This document shows, in pieces, positions 18,826-28,769 of a stretch of 64,000 nt of DNA (the stretch's first letter is position 1; the number at the start of each line of letters is the position of its first letter). The notes beneath the pieces were generated by a model. That model had not been told where the DNA came from, searched no databases, and was given only the letters and a program-made list of their open reading frames with translations. The stretch spans positions 35,903 through 99,902 of the forward strand of contig NZ_RQIT01000028.1 of assembly GCF_003837805.1 (NCBI RefSeq), read 5' to 3'. This stretch comes from Bradyrhizobium sp. RP6. GTDB lineage: Bacteria; Pseudomonadota; Alphaproteobacteria; Rhizobiales; Xanthobacteraceae. The translations under genes and the position numbers were made by a program.

Positions 18826-19179
18826 TCAGTTCGATCCCACGTAGAACAGGGTCCCCGCAGCTGGAATATTCTTATCAGCGACGCGGCCGTTCCAAATGGT
18901 GATCGTTTTGCAGTTTGGAGCTGCGGGTGCCGTCCAATTGACGTAAAAAGCGATCCTATTTGCGGTAACGACGCCTGCGACAGGGTAGGGGCTGTCCCTG
19001 GTAGGAAACTCCAGTCGCATTGTTAACATACGTTCCGGCGAAAATCCCCGTCGATGCATCGAGCGTTTGGATCGACAGAAGAGAGCCTCGCTGATTTACC
19101 CATTTAGAGGGACTGGCAACCGCGCGTGAGCAGGCATCGACGTAACGGCAAAGAGCAGGAGCACAATCAAGCGCGTCAT
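18826..19179 (-). pseudogene. Avidin-family (rhizavidin/bradavidin-like) biotin-binding protein, frameshifted
   Basis: The start has an AGGGGA site and encodes a clear signal peptide (MTRLIVLLLFAVTSMPAHA). After a one-base shift the frame reads SKWVNQRGSLLSIQTLDAST, then GIFAGTYVNNATGVSYQGQPLP. After another shift it reads PYPVAGVVTANRIAFYVNWT, then CKTITIWNGRV and a stop. This follows the rhizavidin pattern SSWQNQSGS, GQYVNRAQGTGCQNSPYPLTGRV, IAFSVGW, W-TG. Tyr replaces the first of the two cysteines typical of rhizavidin, and the second (NCKTIT) is kept. The last beta strands seem shortened. Avidins of this group bind biotin and are secreted. This copy is broken by two shifts, but most binding-face positions are readable. 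Confidence 0.7.
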
Positions 19180-19458
19180 GGAATTCCCCTAGGCAACAGG
19201 CAACTGCGCAGACGCTGCCGGAGATGCGCTCTCATACCGACGCCTATTTCGCTCCCGCAGCATCCACTAAGAGTTCTCGCGTTGTCGTATCGCCGGATTG
19301 TTCAGAGGCCGACTTGCCGACGGCCTCATCATTCTCGAGCGACATTGTTTACCGCCTCTTGAACATGCTCAAGGAGCAAATGACGCAACGGGTCATCTTG
19401 AGGTATTCGAGCAATGCCTTTTTTGTCTAGTTTCGTTCCGAGGCGATACTCTTTTCCT
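19180..19458. other. Short region between avidin and integrase remnants
   Basis: I recognise no gene. The avidin promoter would lie here, reading leftward. The end of the integrase remnant probably fades into it. Confidence 0.4.
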
Positions 19459-19888
19459 TCAGCTTCGATCTATGGCGAAGCGTGTGCCAGCCGATGGTTC
19501 TACACTTCGCCTTCCTACAGAGTTTGCGGATCGCATAGTGCATTCCGTAGTGGTAGTTCCAGTGAACGGGCGACCCTCCGAGCCTCGGAACACGTACCCA
19601 GTGTCCTTCTTACGCCGGTACAGCATCGTGTACACATCAATGTCGAGCGGTATATGCCGCGTGCGGTTACTCTTCGGCGCGACTAGCGTCTTCCCACGAT
19701 CATCGTATGAATGTCTCACCGCAACGTTGGGCGTGAGCCAATCGAGAGACGACCACTGAAAGGCCGCTGAGCTCTCCTTGCCGCATACCCGTCCGCAGCG
19801 CCGTCAGAACTAGTTCGTGCACTAGGCCATTTGCCTGGGAAAGGAGCAACTCACACTCTTCTGGCGAACGATAATCAGTTTCGGGCAA
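19459..19888 (-). pseudogene. Tyrosine recombinase (phage integrase) remnant
   Basis: Two frames give LVLTALRTGMRQGELSGL, the box I region with the first catalytic Arg, then RHSYDDRGKTLVAPKSNRTR-HIPLD, and in a third frame RKLCRKAKCRTIGWHTLRH, the box II HxLRH. No active-site Tyr segment is visible after it. It is a decayed integrase of an older mobile unit. Confidence 0.65.
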
Positions 19889-19982
19889 CGCCCTTTTTGG
19901 CCAATTGATCTTCGGTGGTGACCTTGCCCCTCAGGCTTAATACAGGTTGAAGTTCGCTCTGGCCCACGACAAGGACCAGAGC

Positions 19983-20108
19983 ATGAAGCGCAGCCGGTTT
20001 TCGGAAGAGCAGATCATCGAGATTTTGAACACCCGGCTGAAGCGGTTGCTGGCCGACGCCATGCTGGACAACGCGGCCTTGAAGGACCTCGTGGGAAAGG
20101 AATGGTGA
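19983..20108 (+). pseudogene. IS3-family OrfA with internal deletion
   Basis: The 41-codon frame reads MKRSRFSEEQIIEIL, then jumps to LKRLLADAMLDNAALKDLVGK, the start and end of an IS407-group OrfA. About 40 residues of the middle helix-turn-helix are missing, so it is a deletion relic. Confidence 0.7.
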
Positions 20109-20368
20109 CGTCCGCGGCCACGGCTGGCATCTCGACTCTACCATTGTTAGGAGGTTGAGCATGTGTACATGTTGCGCGCCGGCTGGAACGATCGCCAGGC
20201 GGCGGAGCCGTGACCACAGGAGACGCCCCTGAAGTCTTGGACGGAACTTGCGACCGCTCTATCAGCCAAAAACTGCCTAAAACCGGAGCCGTCGCTTGGC
20301 CATCGTCAGATAATTTGCGACTGGTCAGGCTCTTCGACAAGGGAGGCTCTGGCTCATCAGCGTTAGAG

Positions 20369-20661
20369 TTAAGCGGCCTGCAGTTGATGCTGCATGCGGC
20401 GGTTTGCGATGTGTCGCGCTTGATGCGGTTTCGTTCGGGGAGGATCGCCTCAGCCCTGCCGCAGTAGACATCGGCTGGCGTGAGGTTGTCGATGCTCTCA
20501 TGATAGCGGACGTGATCATAGGGTTCGACGAAGGCCCCTACTTGATCTTCGAGATCATCGGGTCGGTCGCAGTTGTCGAGCAGAATGCGGTTCTTCAGCG
20601 TCTGATGCCAGCGCTCGATTTTTCGCTGGGTCTGAGGGGCGTTCGGACCGCCCGCGCCCAA
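20369..20661 (-). pseudogene. IS3-family OrfB C-terminal fragment
   Basis: The frame reads KIERWHQTLKNRILLDN, then HVRYHESIDNLTPADVY-GRAEAIL-ERNRIKR, the last 90 residues of an OrfB including the third acidic residue region. After a shift it ends NRRMQHQLQAA. The 5' part is missing. Confidence 0.75.
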
Positions 20662-21448
20662 CCGACAACTGCTCCGAGCAGAATCGTCTCTCGTGCGATC
20701 ACTAGGTCACCGCTGCTCGGCGGCTATGATTTCCGCCTTTATTTTTTCGCGCTCGGCTTCACTCTCACGAACAAGCTCATTGGAAGCTGAATATTCTACC
20801 TCACCCACGACCCAAGCCTATCACCTTCTCCAAAGTGCTCTCGGCCGGAGCGAAGGGCTCGTAGAGCCTCGCAACAAGGATTGCGATTCTGAAACGCGTG
20901 CGTGAAGGTCGCTTGCAAATCCCGCAATCAAACGACGGTCTTATGAATAACTGTGCAGTTGACCAACATACCAATGTCGACTTTTGACGGCATTTCGTGC
21001 AACGACTTGAATTGACACACGCAGGCGCGCTGAACTCAACAGGGTAGGTTGAACCTACAAGTTTTGGCGGGTGGAACGTTCAACGAATCAACACTAGGGT
21101 TGGTTGGAAGGTTCGAACATCTTGCATTAGGGAACTGTTGATAAGGAGTGCCAAGCGAAGCGACCGCTGACGTCGGCATCGGTTCGGCTGCGTAGAATGC
21201 CACCATGTCCAAACGCCTAGCAGTTCATTGGGGCAGAGGCCGGCCATCAGCTGGGATTCTACTCGTATCATAATCGAGCTAGTGGTTTTCGGCTGGCGAA
21301 ACCCTGGAAACCAGCTTCGGTATCCTTGCTTCAACACGCGAATTCCACGTGCGCATTGATCGCCTGTCATGAATTGTCTTCACCAGCACCTATCCCCCGC
21401 TTTCCCGGCGGCGTCCGGGAACGTCTGACCAGATGAAGGAGATCAGAC
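20662..21448. other. Intergenic, no gene recognised
   Basis: Nearly 0.8 kb with short frames but no motifs. A hairpin-capable run (TTTCCCGGCGGCGTCCGGGAA, around 21400) sits just before the ribosome binding site of the next gene and could act in its leader. Confidence 0.4.
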
Positions 21449-23095
21449 ATGGCCTACCAGAAACTGATCAATCAAAGCGGACGGATGCTCAAGGGGTCGC
21501 TCATCACGCCTGTTGCCTCGGAGCCGAACCAGCCCGACACGGTCATCACGTCGGCGCTGCCGCGGGACGGCAGGCAGACGGTCGACTATGGTAATCCGCA
21601 GAATCCTTTTCCGAACTGGCGAGTGATTTCTTGTTCCGATGGCGCGTTTTCACATGAACACCGGAGACCGCCCGTCGGTTCGATTAGCACGTTTTTCAAG
21701 GACTTGGCCATCTTGCGGCAACACGCTATCGGCGGCATTTGTGCCGCGGTCGTTGGAATGTCGCCGCTCTCTGCCGAGCCTTTGGCATTGCGCAGCTATC
21801 ACGCGCCGATCGGCGAGAGCTCGATCTCCGGCATTTCATCAGGCGCCTTCATGGCAGTCCAGTTCGGCGCAGCCTGGTCCTCGATTGTCAAGGGAGTGGG
21901 GGTGGTCGCTGGCGGTCCCTATTGGTGCGCTGAGGCCAAGATGTGGCGTGCGACGGGTCCGTGCATGAAAGGGCCTGCATCGGGCCTGAACATCGCGGCG
22001 TTCACGACGAAGGCTGATGCGAACGCGTCAGCAGGCAAGATCGATCCGGATAGTAATCTTGCCGGGCAGAAGATCTATCTCTTTCACGGCTACAACGACG
22101 CGGTCGTCGATAGGGCCGTGACCGATGCGGCTGCCGACTTCTACCGTCGCTATCTAGGTGACGCCAATCGAGGCAATCTCTTCTATCAGACCGCCCTCGG
22201 CGCCGGGCACTCCTTCGTGGTGGCCAAGCAGGGCGACACCGGACTGAATAGCTGCAGTGCTAACAAGGAACCATATATTGACCAATGCGGCTACGATCAG
22301 GCCGGAATCATCCTGCAGCATATTTATGGCCGCCTCAATCCACCTAATCGCGGGCAGCTCGCGGGCGTCGTGAAGAGCTTCGATCAGTCACTCTATACCA
22401 GGCCGCAGGCGCCCGCCGCGTTGAGCCTGAGCGATACCGGCTATCTCTTCGTGCCTCAGGACTGCGAGCAAGGTGCTCTCTGCCGTGTCCACGTGGCGCT
22501 GCACGGATGCCGCCAGAATGCCCGCGAGATCGGGCTCAAGTTCGTCAATGATACCGGCTATAATGCCTGGGCGGATACGAACCGTTTGATCATTCTCTAT
22601 CCACAGACCAGGACCAGCTTATATCGGCCCACCAATCCGCAGGCCTGCTGGGACTGGTGGGGCTACGTCAATCACACGAGCAGCTACGTGACGAAGTCTG
22701 GGGCGCAGATCCAAGCGGTTAAGGCTATGCTCGACGCGCTCGCGGCCGATGGCGCGACGCCCGTCAGCGCGACGCGGCAATTGACATCAGCACCTCAGGG
22801 GCTCACGGTGATCGATGCTTCGGATACTAGCGTTGATCTGGTCTGGTCGCCGCTGCCAGGAGCAACGACATACCGCGTGCTGCGTGCAGGCCCTGATGAC
22901 ACATTTCAGAGGATCGGCAGGGTTGCAGGAGCCAGCTTCGGCGATTCCGATCTTAGGCCGCAAACAACATATCGCTGGCGCGTCTCGGCCGTTCTCAATG
23001 GAGCAGAAGGACCTGCGTCCGAGGAGGTTAGCGCGACCACGCGATCGACGCCTCCACGCTGCAACCATCCGGGGTCTTGTCCGGTGACCAAATAG
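21449..23095 (+). CDS. Secreted PHB depolymerase-like esterase with fibronectin III tail, odd N-terminal fusion
   Basis: From about residue 110 the protein is a PHB depolymerase of the type with an early lipase box: GISSG within SISGISSGAFMAVQFG, FHGYNDAVVD (Asp) and GAGHSFVV (His), followed by a second half (YLFVPQDC, HGCRQNA, ILYPQT, CWDWWGY). Residues 450-540 form a fibronectin type III module (APQGLTVIDASDTSVDLVWS, TTYRWRVSAVLNG). Such enzymes hydrolyse polyhydroxybutyrate outside the cytoplasm. Residues 1-67 instead match the small MAYKKLINQSG family (pseudogene at 6624). The native start, with a signal peptide (IGGICAAVVGMSPLSAEP, about 90-110), has thus been joined in frame to a foreign start. 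A GAAGGAG site precedes 21449. Export of the fusion is uncertain. Confidence 0.8.
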   Translation: MAYQKLINQSGRMLKGSLITPVASEPNQPDTVITSALPRDGRQTVDYGNPQNPFPNWRVISCSDGAFSHEHRRPPVGSISTFFKDLAILRQHAIGGICAAVVGMSPLSAEPLALRSYHAPIGESSISGISSGAFMAVQFGAAWSSIVKGVGVVAGGPYWCAEAKMWRATGPCMKGPASGLNIAAFTTKADANASAGKIDPDSNLAGQKIYLFHGYNDAVVDRAVTDAAADFYRRYLGDANRGNLFYQTALGAGHSFVVAKQGDTGLNSCSANKEPYIDQCGYDQAGIILQHIYGRLNPPNRGQLAGVVKSFDQSLYTRPQAPAALSLSDTGYLFVPQDCEQGALCRVHVALHGCRQNAREIGLKFVNDTGYNAWADTNRLIILYPQTRTSLYRPTNPQACWDWWGYVNHTSSYVTKSGAQIQAVKAMLDALAADGATPVSATRQLTSAPQGLTVIDASDTSVDLVWSPLPGATTYRVLRAGPDDTFQRIGRVAGASFGDSDLRPQTTYRWRVSAVLNGAEGPASEEVSATTRSTPPRCNHPGSCPVTK

Positions 23096-23104
23096 AAGAC
23101 TCTT

Positions 23105-23131
23105 GGCCTCTAACGTCTGCGACGAGAGGCC
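23105..23131 (+). terminator. Hairpin after the depolymerase gene
   Basis: GGCCTCT and AGAGGCC pair around a 13-base loop 10 bases past the stop. The T-run is absent, so terminator function is only plausible. Confidence 0.35.
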
Positions 23132-24504
23132 GGTTCGCATCGGCGCCTTGCTAATCCGGCAATCTCATCTTCCAGACGTGGAGACGCTGCACGGGACGTT
23201 TACCCATGTCCGATATTGCCCAGGTGTCTGCTTGTTCGCGGGATAATCGAAGCTGGCGGTACAGCGAAGAAACCGACCGGAGGCTGTTGAGCGACCGCGC
23301 CAATGAGCCGCATAAAAACGAACAGGTGACTCTCGATCGACCTCGCTTCGGCATGAAAGCTCCTCGGAAAAATCGCCGGACCGGAGGCTATCTCGATGGC
23401 AAGCATGGCTCCGCGTTTGTGTTCGGGGATACGCCATCGAGGATCCTAGTGACGGCCCTGTCGTTAGCGCGGCAATGTCGTGCGCATCAACCGCTAGCGC
23501 GCTGTGAGTGATCTGAAGCCCCTGGGCAAGGTTGTCTCCTCCTAGCGAGGCTCGGCAGCTTGCATTAGGAATTCAATTGTCGCGAAGACCTGCTTGATAC
23601 ATTCGAAGTCCGCTGTACGACAGCCATCTTCCAGGAGCGAATGGATGCCACCAGTTTTCGTAGTTGCCGCGAAGGTCTTTCTAAGCGCTACTATCCAACG
23701 CAAGCGTAGGGCTACGCAATCAGTGTTTGCCCAAAGCTGTCCCGGGCTCCTCCGCGCCGCCCAACTGTGCGCCAGCGGAGGTCGCGAAGCGGACCGCAGC
23801 ACTGCCGCAGCAGCCGGCGGTGACGCCGGTCGCAAGTCCGAAAGTTCTGAACGTGCCGGCGCTGGTCGCGCTGGCTTCGCGACAGCCGGGACTGCAGCCG
23901 CACGTCGTCCCCGGCGCTACGGATGACGAGCCAAGCGAGGAAACCCGTCACAACCGGGCAACTTTTGATTTTATCCCTTGTAACAAACTGCAAACGAAAA
24001 CTGGATTGCGAGCGGCCTTCGCCAGCGTGGCAGCCGATCTCGTTTCCAGTCGAATCGATGGAGGTGAAGGCCACTGGGTTCCCGTTGGCAAATCGAAATC
24101 CGGCAAGTATCACATAAAGACGGCCTCAGATAGCAAGCGTTACGCGCTCGTCTCGTCCAAGCAGATCTTTGTGCCGGTCTTCTACGTCGTAGTCATGAGA
24201 TATTTCGGGCGTGGCAAAGAACGCGCATCCGTGCGAGCGCACTAGCTACGCCTTCCAGCAGACCCCGACACCGCTTTCCAGATTGAGACACTCGTCCTAA
24301 ATAGCACTTTCGAGCAGTGCTATGCAGTAACGTAGGGGGTGACTGCTTGAGATGGGCAGCGTAGGAGGCGGATGCCGAATACCACAGAACTTCTCAAAGA
24401 GAGCGATACGCCATGACCGAGCGTCGCGAAGAGATGTGCGTTTGCAGGCACGTCGGGCGCACGCGCCCGGATAGCCTCTTCTACAGGCCCGCAGGGAAGA
24501 GCAC
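23132..24504. other. 1.4 kb without a recognisable gene
   Basis: The longest frame (23727-24245, plus strand, 172 codons) has a Pro/Ala-rich first half and a second half (FASVAADLVSSRIDGGEGHW) with no family I know. It could be an eroded secreted-protein gene, but codon patterns and start signals are weak, so I do not call it. Confidence 0.4.
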
Positions 24505-24606
24505 GGCTAGTGCAAGCTGGTGCTGATTGGCGCGACGCGGGAGGGCAAGAAGGAACTGATCGGCTTCAGATCGGCGTGCGGAAAGGCGCAGAGCTGGGCA
24601 GAATTC
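24505..24606 (+). pseudogene. IS256-family transposase fragment
   Basis: The sequence reads CKLVLIGATREGKKELIGF and then loses frame. This is the same segment as KCMLVLIGATPEGKKELIGF in the fragment at 42555. Only about 30 codons remain. Confidence 0.6.
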
Positions 24607-24611
24607 CCGAT

Positions 24612-24760
24612 CCTTCGAGGAAGCCCCGGCAGGCGCTCTCCATCAAATGCCAGCGATCTGCGACCTGAACCGTGTGCGGCGGGGCCTTTTGCCTCGGCGT
24701 CGCCCTAAGCCTCCGCGCCGGTCGCTGGCGAGGGTCGCGATTGAGTGATGCGCAGCGAGC
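24612..24760 (-). pseudogene. ISL3-family transposase fragment
   Basis: The minus strand shows PPHTVQVADRWHLMESACRGFL. ISL3-family transposases have A-QVADRWHL in this place, just after the second acidic residue. It is a short relic in a chain of IS debris. Confidence 0.5.
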
Positions 24761-24816
24761 CGTCCCCGGGCGACTGCGGGGCTCCTCGTCCAGCAACAGG
24801 ATCACGATCCGAGGTG

Positions 24817-25487
24817 TTACATTATAGACGATGCTGGCGTATCGCAGACCGCGTGACGTCTGCGAGAGGGCGGATCATCGCTCGATGACATTGCGCCCTC
24901 TGTAGGCCCTATCGCAGCGATGCGGATGCTTGCGGCGCGGATTCGGCCGGATGACAGCCTTGATGCGGCGTGCGGCCAACTCGTCGCGCAAGCTTCTGAC
25001 GGCGTAGGCTCGATCAGCCGACGACGCGGGCTGCGTGAGTGTTGCCAGGAGTAATCAGGAAAGAAGCGGGCGGCCAATATTGTCGATCAACACTTGGATT
25101 TTGGTGGTCGTTCGCCGCGCGAGCAGCCGATCACCTTGTTGAAGGTCCCTCTTTTTTGGGCCGGCCGCGGGGCCATGGCCTTTGATTTAGCTGGAATCCA
25201 CCGAGATCGAGCCGGACACGCCGCTTGATTCAGTCAGAGCGTAAAAACGTTTGTCCAAATCCCTCTCGGCTCCAGCGACTGACGCGGTTGTACACCGTTG
25301 TGTACGGACCGTAGACTTCCGGGCAATCATGCCAGCGCGAACCTGCTTTTGGCAATTGGACAATGCCGTTGATCACGCATCGATCATCGACCCGATGCGC
25401 TCCCTTGCGCCCTCGCGGCAACAACGGCTCAATCGGCCGCCTTTCCGCGTAGCTGAGCCAGTCCTCACCCCGCTTGATCCAGCGCAA
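24817..25487 (-). pseudogene. IS5-family transposase, decayed
   Basis: The N-terminal frame reads LSYAERRPIEPLLPRGRKGAHRVDDR and RWHDCPEVYGPYTTVYNRVSRWSREG, the typical IS5 front half. Further down, pieces of D-LRDELAARRIKAVIRPNPRRKHPH and a CDRAYRGRN-like block appear in other frames. Multiple shifts leave no complete gene. It ends 62 bp before the oleate hydratase start. Confidence 0.65.
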
Positions 25488-25549
25488 CCTTGGATGCGTC
25501 CGGCCATGCTATGTTGCTTCGAATTGTCGAATTGCAATCGAGGCAAGCC

Positions 25550-27109
25550 ATGAAGGCGTATTTTATCGGCGGCGGCATTGGATCGCTCGCGGGCGCGGCG
25601 TTCCTCGTCCGCGATGCGCAGCTGCCGGGGCGCGACATCGTGATCTACGAGGCGCAGCCGCTGGTTGGTGGCAGCCTGGACGGCGCGCAGCTTCCGAACG
25701 GCGCCTATTCGCTTCGCGGCGGGCGCATGCTCACCACCGACCATTACGAATGCACCTGGGATCTGCTGTCGAGCATTCCCTCGCTCGAGCATCCCGGCCG
25801 CAGCGTGCGCGAGGAGACGGTCGCATTCAACGTGGAGACTCCGGCGCACTCCAGCGCGCGTCTGGTCGACCGTAACCGCTTCAAGGTCGATGTCTCGCAT
25901 ATGGGCTTCTCCGGACGCGACCGGCTCGAGCTGCTCCGGCTCACCGAGGCTTCGGAGGAGACGCTCGGCAACAGCCGCATCACCGACTGGCTGTCGCCCG
26001 GATTCTTCGAATCGAATTTCTGGTACATGTGGCAGACCACCTTCGCCTTCCAGCCCTGGCACAGCGCGGTCGAGCTGAAGCGCTATCTGCATCGCTTCAT
26101 GAACGAGTTTCCGCGCATCGAGACGCTCGGCGGCGTCAAGCGCACCGTGTACAATCAGTATGACGCGATCGTGCGGCCGCTCGCGGACTGGCTCAAGCGC
26201 CAGGGCGTGCAGTTCGTGCGCGGCACGCGCGTCGTCGACATGGCGTTCGAGACCGACGGCGCGCGCTTGCGGGTGCGCCAGCTCACGCTCGACCGCGACA
26301 GCCGCACCGCCAACGTCCGGCTCGAAGACGACGACATCGTCTTCTTCCAGAACGGCTCGATGACGGATGCCTCGAGCCTAGGCTCGATGACCGAGCCGCC
26401 GCCGCGCCTGACCAAGGCCGAAAGTCAGGGCTGGGCGCTATGGGAGACGATCGCGCAAGGACGTCCCGAATTCGGCAATCCGTCGGTGTTCAACAATTCG
26501 ATCCCCGAATCCTATTGGCTGTCCTTCACCGTCACCTGCCGCGATCCACGCTTCTTCGACCAGATGGAAGCGTTCTCCGGCAATAGGGCCGGCACCGGCG
26601 GGCTTGTCACGTTCAAGGATTCCAACTGGCTGATGTCCGTCGTGCTCTATCACCAGCCACATTTCATGGGACAGCCGAAGAACGTGCAGGTGTTCTGGGG
26701 CTATGCGCTGCATCCCGACCGCATCGGCAATTTCGTGGCAAAGCCGATGTCCGATTGCGGCGGCGCCGAGATCTTGAAGGAGCTCTGCGGTCACCTGAAC
26801 TTCGATCCCGTCGTTTTCGACGACACGATCTGCATTCCCTGCCGCATGCCCTACATCACCAGCATGTTCATGCCGCGCAACCTGGCCGACCGGCCGCTGC
26901 CGGTGCCCAGGAATTCCGTCAACCTCGCCTTCGTCAGCCAGTTCGTCGAAGTTCCCGACGACGTCGTGTTCACAGTCGAATATTCGGTGCGTGCGGCGCA
27001 GATGGCGGTCTATCAGCTCATGAAGATCGATTGCCCGGTGCCGCCGGTGACGCGCCACGACAAGTCGTTCGCCGTGATCTTCGCGACGCTGGAGAAAGCG
27101 TTCGCGTGA
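25550..27109 (+). CDS. ohyA: Oleate hydratase (FAD-dependent fatty acid hydratase)
   Basis: The 519-residue flavoprotein adds water across cis double bonds of unsaturated fatty acids, typically oleate to 10-hydroxystearate. It shows the dinucleotide-binding start (YFIGGGIGSLAGAAFLV), the second FAD contact (VIYEAQPLVGGSLDG) and the substrate/catalytic loop RGGRMLTTDHYECTWDLLSS, with Glu67 in the place of the catalytic Glu. FHAM-like family blocks follow (FWYMWQTTFAFQPWHSAVE, RTVYNQYDAIV, FFQNGSMTDASS, ICIPCRMPYITSMFMPR). It is somewhat shorter than the roughly 560-590 residues of firmicute enzymes, as in other proteobacterial members. The ATG at 25550 has GAGG upstream and starts directly at the FAD motif. 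It is intact and visibly GC-richer than its neighbours, flanked by IS5 debris and a kinase relic. Confidence 0.93.
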   Translation: MKAYFIGGGIGSLAGAAFLVRDAQLPGRDIVIYEAQPLVGGSLDGAQLPNGAYSLRGGRMLTTDHYECTWDLLSSIPSLEHPGRSVREETVAFNVETPAHSSARLVDRNRFKVDVSHMGFSGRDRLELLRLTEASEETLGNSRITDWLSPGFFESNFWYMWQTTFAFQPWHSAVELKRYLHRFMNEFPRIETLGGVKRTVYNQYDAIVRPLADWLKRQGVQFVRGTRVVDMAFETDGARLRVRQLTLDRDSRTANVRLEDDDIVFFQNGSMTDASSLGSMTEPPPRLTKAESQGWALWETIAQGRPEFGNPSVFNNSIPESYWLSFTVTCRDPRFFDQMEAFSGNRAGTGGLVTFKDSNWLMSVVLYHQPHFMGQPKNVQVFWGYALHPDRIGNFVAKPMSDCGGAEILKELCGHLNFDPVVFDDTICIPCRMPYITSMFMPRNLADRPLPVPRNSVNLAFVSQFVEVPDDVVFTVEYSVRAAQMAVYQLMKIDCPVPPVTRHDKSFAVIFATLEKAFA

Positions 27110-27124
27110 GGCGTTCGCCGGGAA

Positions 27125-27696
27125 GGGCGTCGCCATCGCGCCACAGTAAGCGGCAGGCTGACGTGAAAGACGCGCCCCCTGACGGGTGGCCGCCATACGC
27201 TTCGACGATAGTATGCGCAATCGAGAGGCCTATGCCCATGCATTGCGCCTCACCATGAAAAACGGCTTGAAGATCCCGGCCACCTTCCCCGCAAGAATGC
27301 CGTGACCTGCGTTGGTACTAGAGACAAGGACGAGGTTGCCCTGAGCGAGACTGAGTCGCCGAGCTGGACCATGTCGCCACGCGAGTGTCTGCGGGCCGGC
27401 TCCGTAACCAGTTCGACATCGTTGAGCAGGGCCTGCACGGAAAGGAATCGAAACACCTCGCAGACCGTGGCATTGGGGTCGCGCTCGCGCCGTTAGGTCG
27501 TGTCTCGCTTCAGCAAAGACCGCAGCCGGCCGATGACTTCAGCGGTTCGCTGACCGTCACGGCGGATGTGATCGAGGGTGCCCCCGATTGCGCCGAGGTC
27601 GGGTGTCAGATTCTCTAATTTCTGCTGGGCCGGCTCGGCATTGATCAGAATGTCAGTGAGCGGCTGGTTCAGCTCGTGTGCGGGCGAAACGGACAT
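27125..27696 (-). pseudogene. Sensor histidine kinase remnant
   Basis: Frames in order read AHELNQPLTDILINAE with the H-box histidine, DLGAIGGTLDHIRRDGQRTAEVIGRLRSLLKR, then the region before the N-box (VFRFLSVQALLNDVELVTEPARR), GDMVQLG-, and finally GIGLSIAHTIVEAYGG (G2 box) and FHVSLPLTV. This is the core of a rhizobial PAS-type histidine kinase whose N-box and G1 box are lost. The sensory part is missing. It converges on the oleate hydratase gene. Confidence 0.7.
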
Positions 27697-27739
27697 CTCT
27701 CCCGCGGTCGCGCGACCGTTTGACCGTGTGAGCCTTGCC

Positions 27740-28614
27740 GCTATGCTGGAGCTACTTTAGGATTCAAGCGTTCCCCCGCTAAGAAGCTTCAATCACAGTC
27801 TAATTCCAGATGGAAGCCTTTATTGAGTACAGACCCTAAACGCCCGATTTGCTGCTTTCCGTGTCCCCACCGCGGACCGCCCTCCGCAGCGGATATGGGA
27901 TAAAGGTCAGCAGCATCTCCCAGGCGACGAAGCCTAGCTCATTGGCGATCGACGCGCCTCGGGGGGAGAATCTCGCCAATCTTCCGGCGGCGACGGATCT
28001 GCGCGCGCTGGCCGCAACTATCAAGGGCACGGTGGATTTGTGAGCAGGCGCATCAGCAGAAGGAGGAGCTTGGACTTGATCACTTCGAAGGGCGATCATG
28101 GCAGGGGACTTCATCGCCACGCCCCTGATGACAATGATCGCCTACGCCTCCTGCAACTCGTCGCCTCGCACACGCGGGGCGGAAACAACAGAATCAACCG
28201 GCCTCCGCCTCAATCAACCATGCCCACCGCACGTCACGCCATCATCGATCTCTCCCTTTCGGCCACCCTCTTAGCAGTGTCCATATTGCCGAAAGTAAAC
28301 CCTTGAAAAACAGTGGCGAAAACAGTTTCTGCCAACGTAGCGCTAGACCGAGTTGATGAACGACAGCATCTAGCTCGCCGCGCGCCGCGCAATGGTGCCC
28401 CTTCGGTGACGCGCTGACGCTTTGACGTTCGCAAAGAACAGGGTCGCAGCGGAACCGGCCCGCGACCCCCAGGATCTCTATCATCCGCCGGGCGTCTCGG
28501 ATTCCCCGGCCAAGCGAGCTGCGCAGGGCGCACAGCTGTCGCTGATGCTTAGCTTCCTGGCTTTCCACTTCTGTAGTATCGCGACTCATACTCTCGTTTT
28601 GATGAGACGATCCC
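27740..28614. other. No gene recognised
   Basis: Several arginine-rich frames exist on both strands. A minus-strand frame (28242-28589) has a plausible helical start (EAKHQRQLCALRSSLGRGI), but no family is apparent. Confidence 0.4.
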
Positions 28615-28760
28615 TCAGCTGATAGTCAGAAGATGTTTTCGGGGGCCTGACACGTGCGGGACGCCGATCGTCAGACCGCCATCGACAACGATTGTCTTAG
28701 CCGGCAAGGTAAGAGGGCTCGTGCGCTGACAGGACCAAGAAATGCTTGTGACACTTCCGG
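28615..28760 (-). pseudogene. Short-chain dehydrogenase C-terminal remnant
   Basis: The frame reads LPAKTIVVDGGLTIGVPHV and stops. T-I-VVDGG-T is the conserved end of classical SDR oxidoreductases (usually LTGQTIVVDGGLT). Upstream frames do not give a Rossmann start. It is a tail fragment. Which dehydrogenase it was cannot be told. Confidence 0.4.
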
Positions 28761-28769
28761 CGCGCTTCC

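Noticed and set aside
23727..24245. 172-codon plus-strand frame with a Pro/Ala-rich start.
   Set aside because: No family, weak start, and competing frames on the other strand. Not enough to call a gene.
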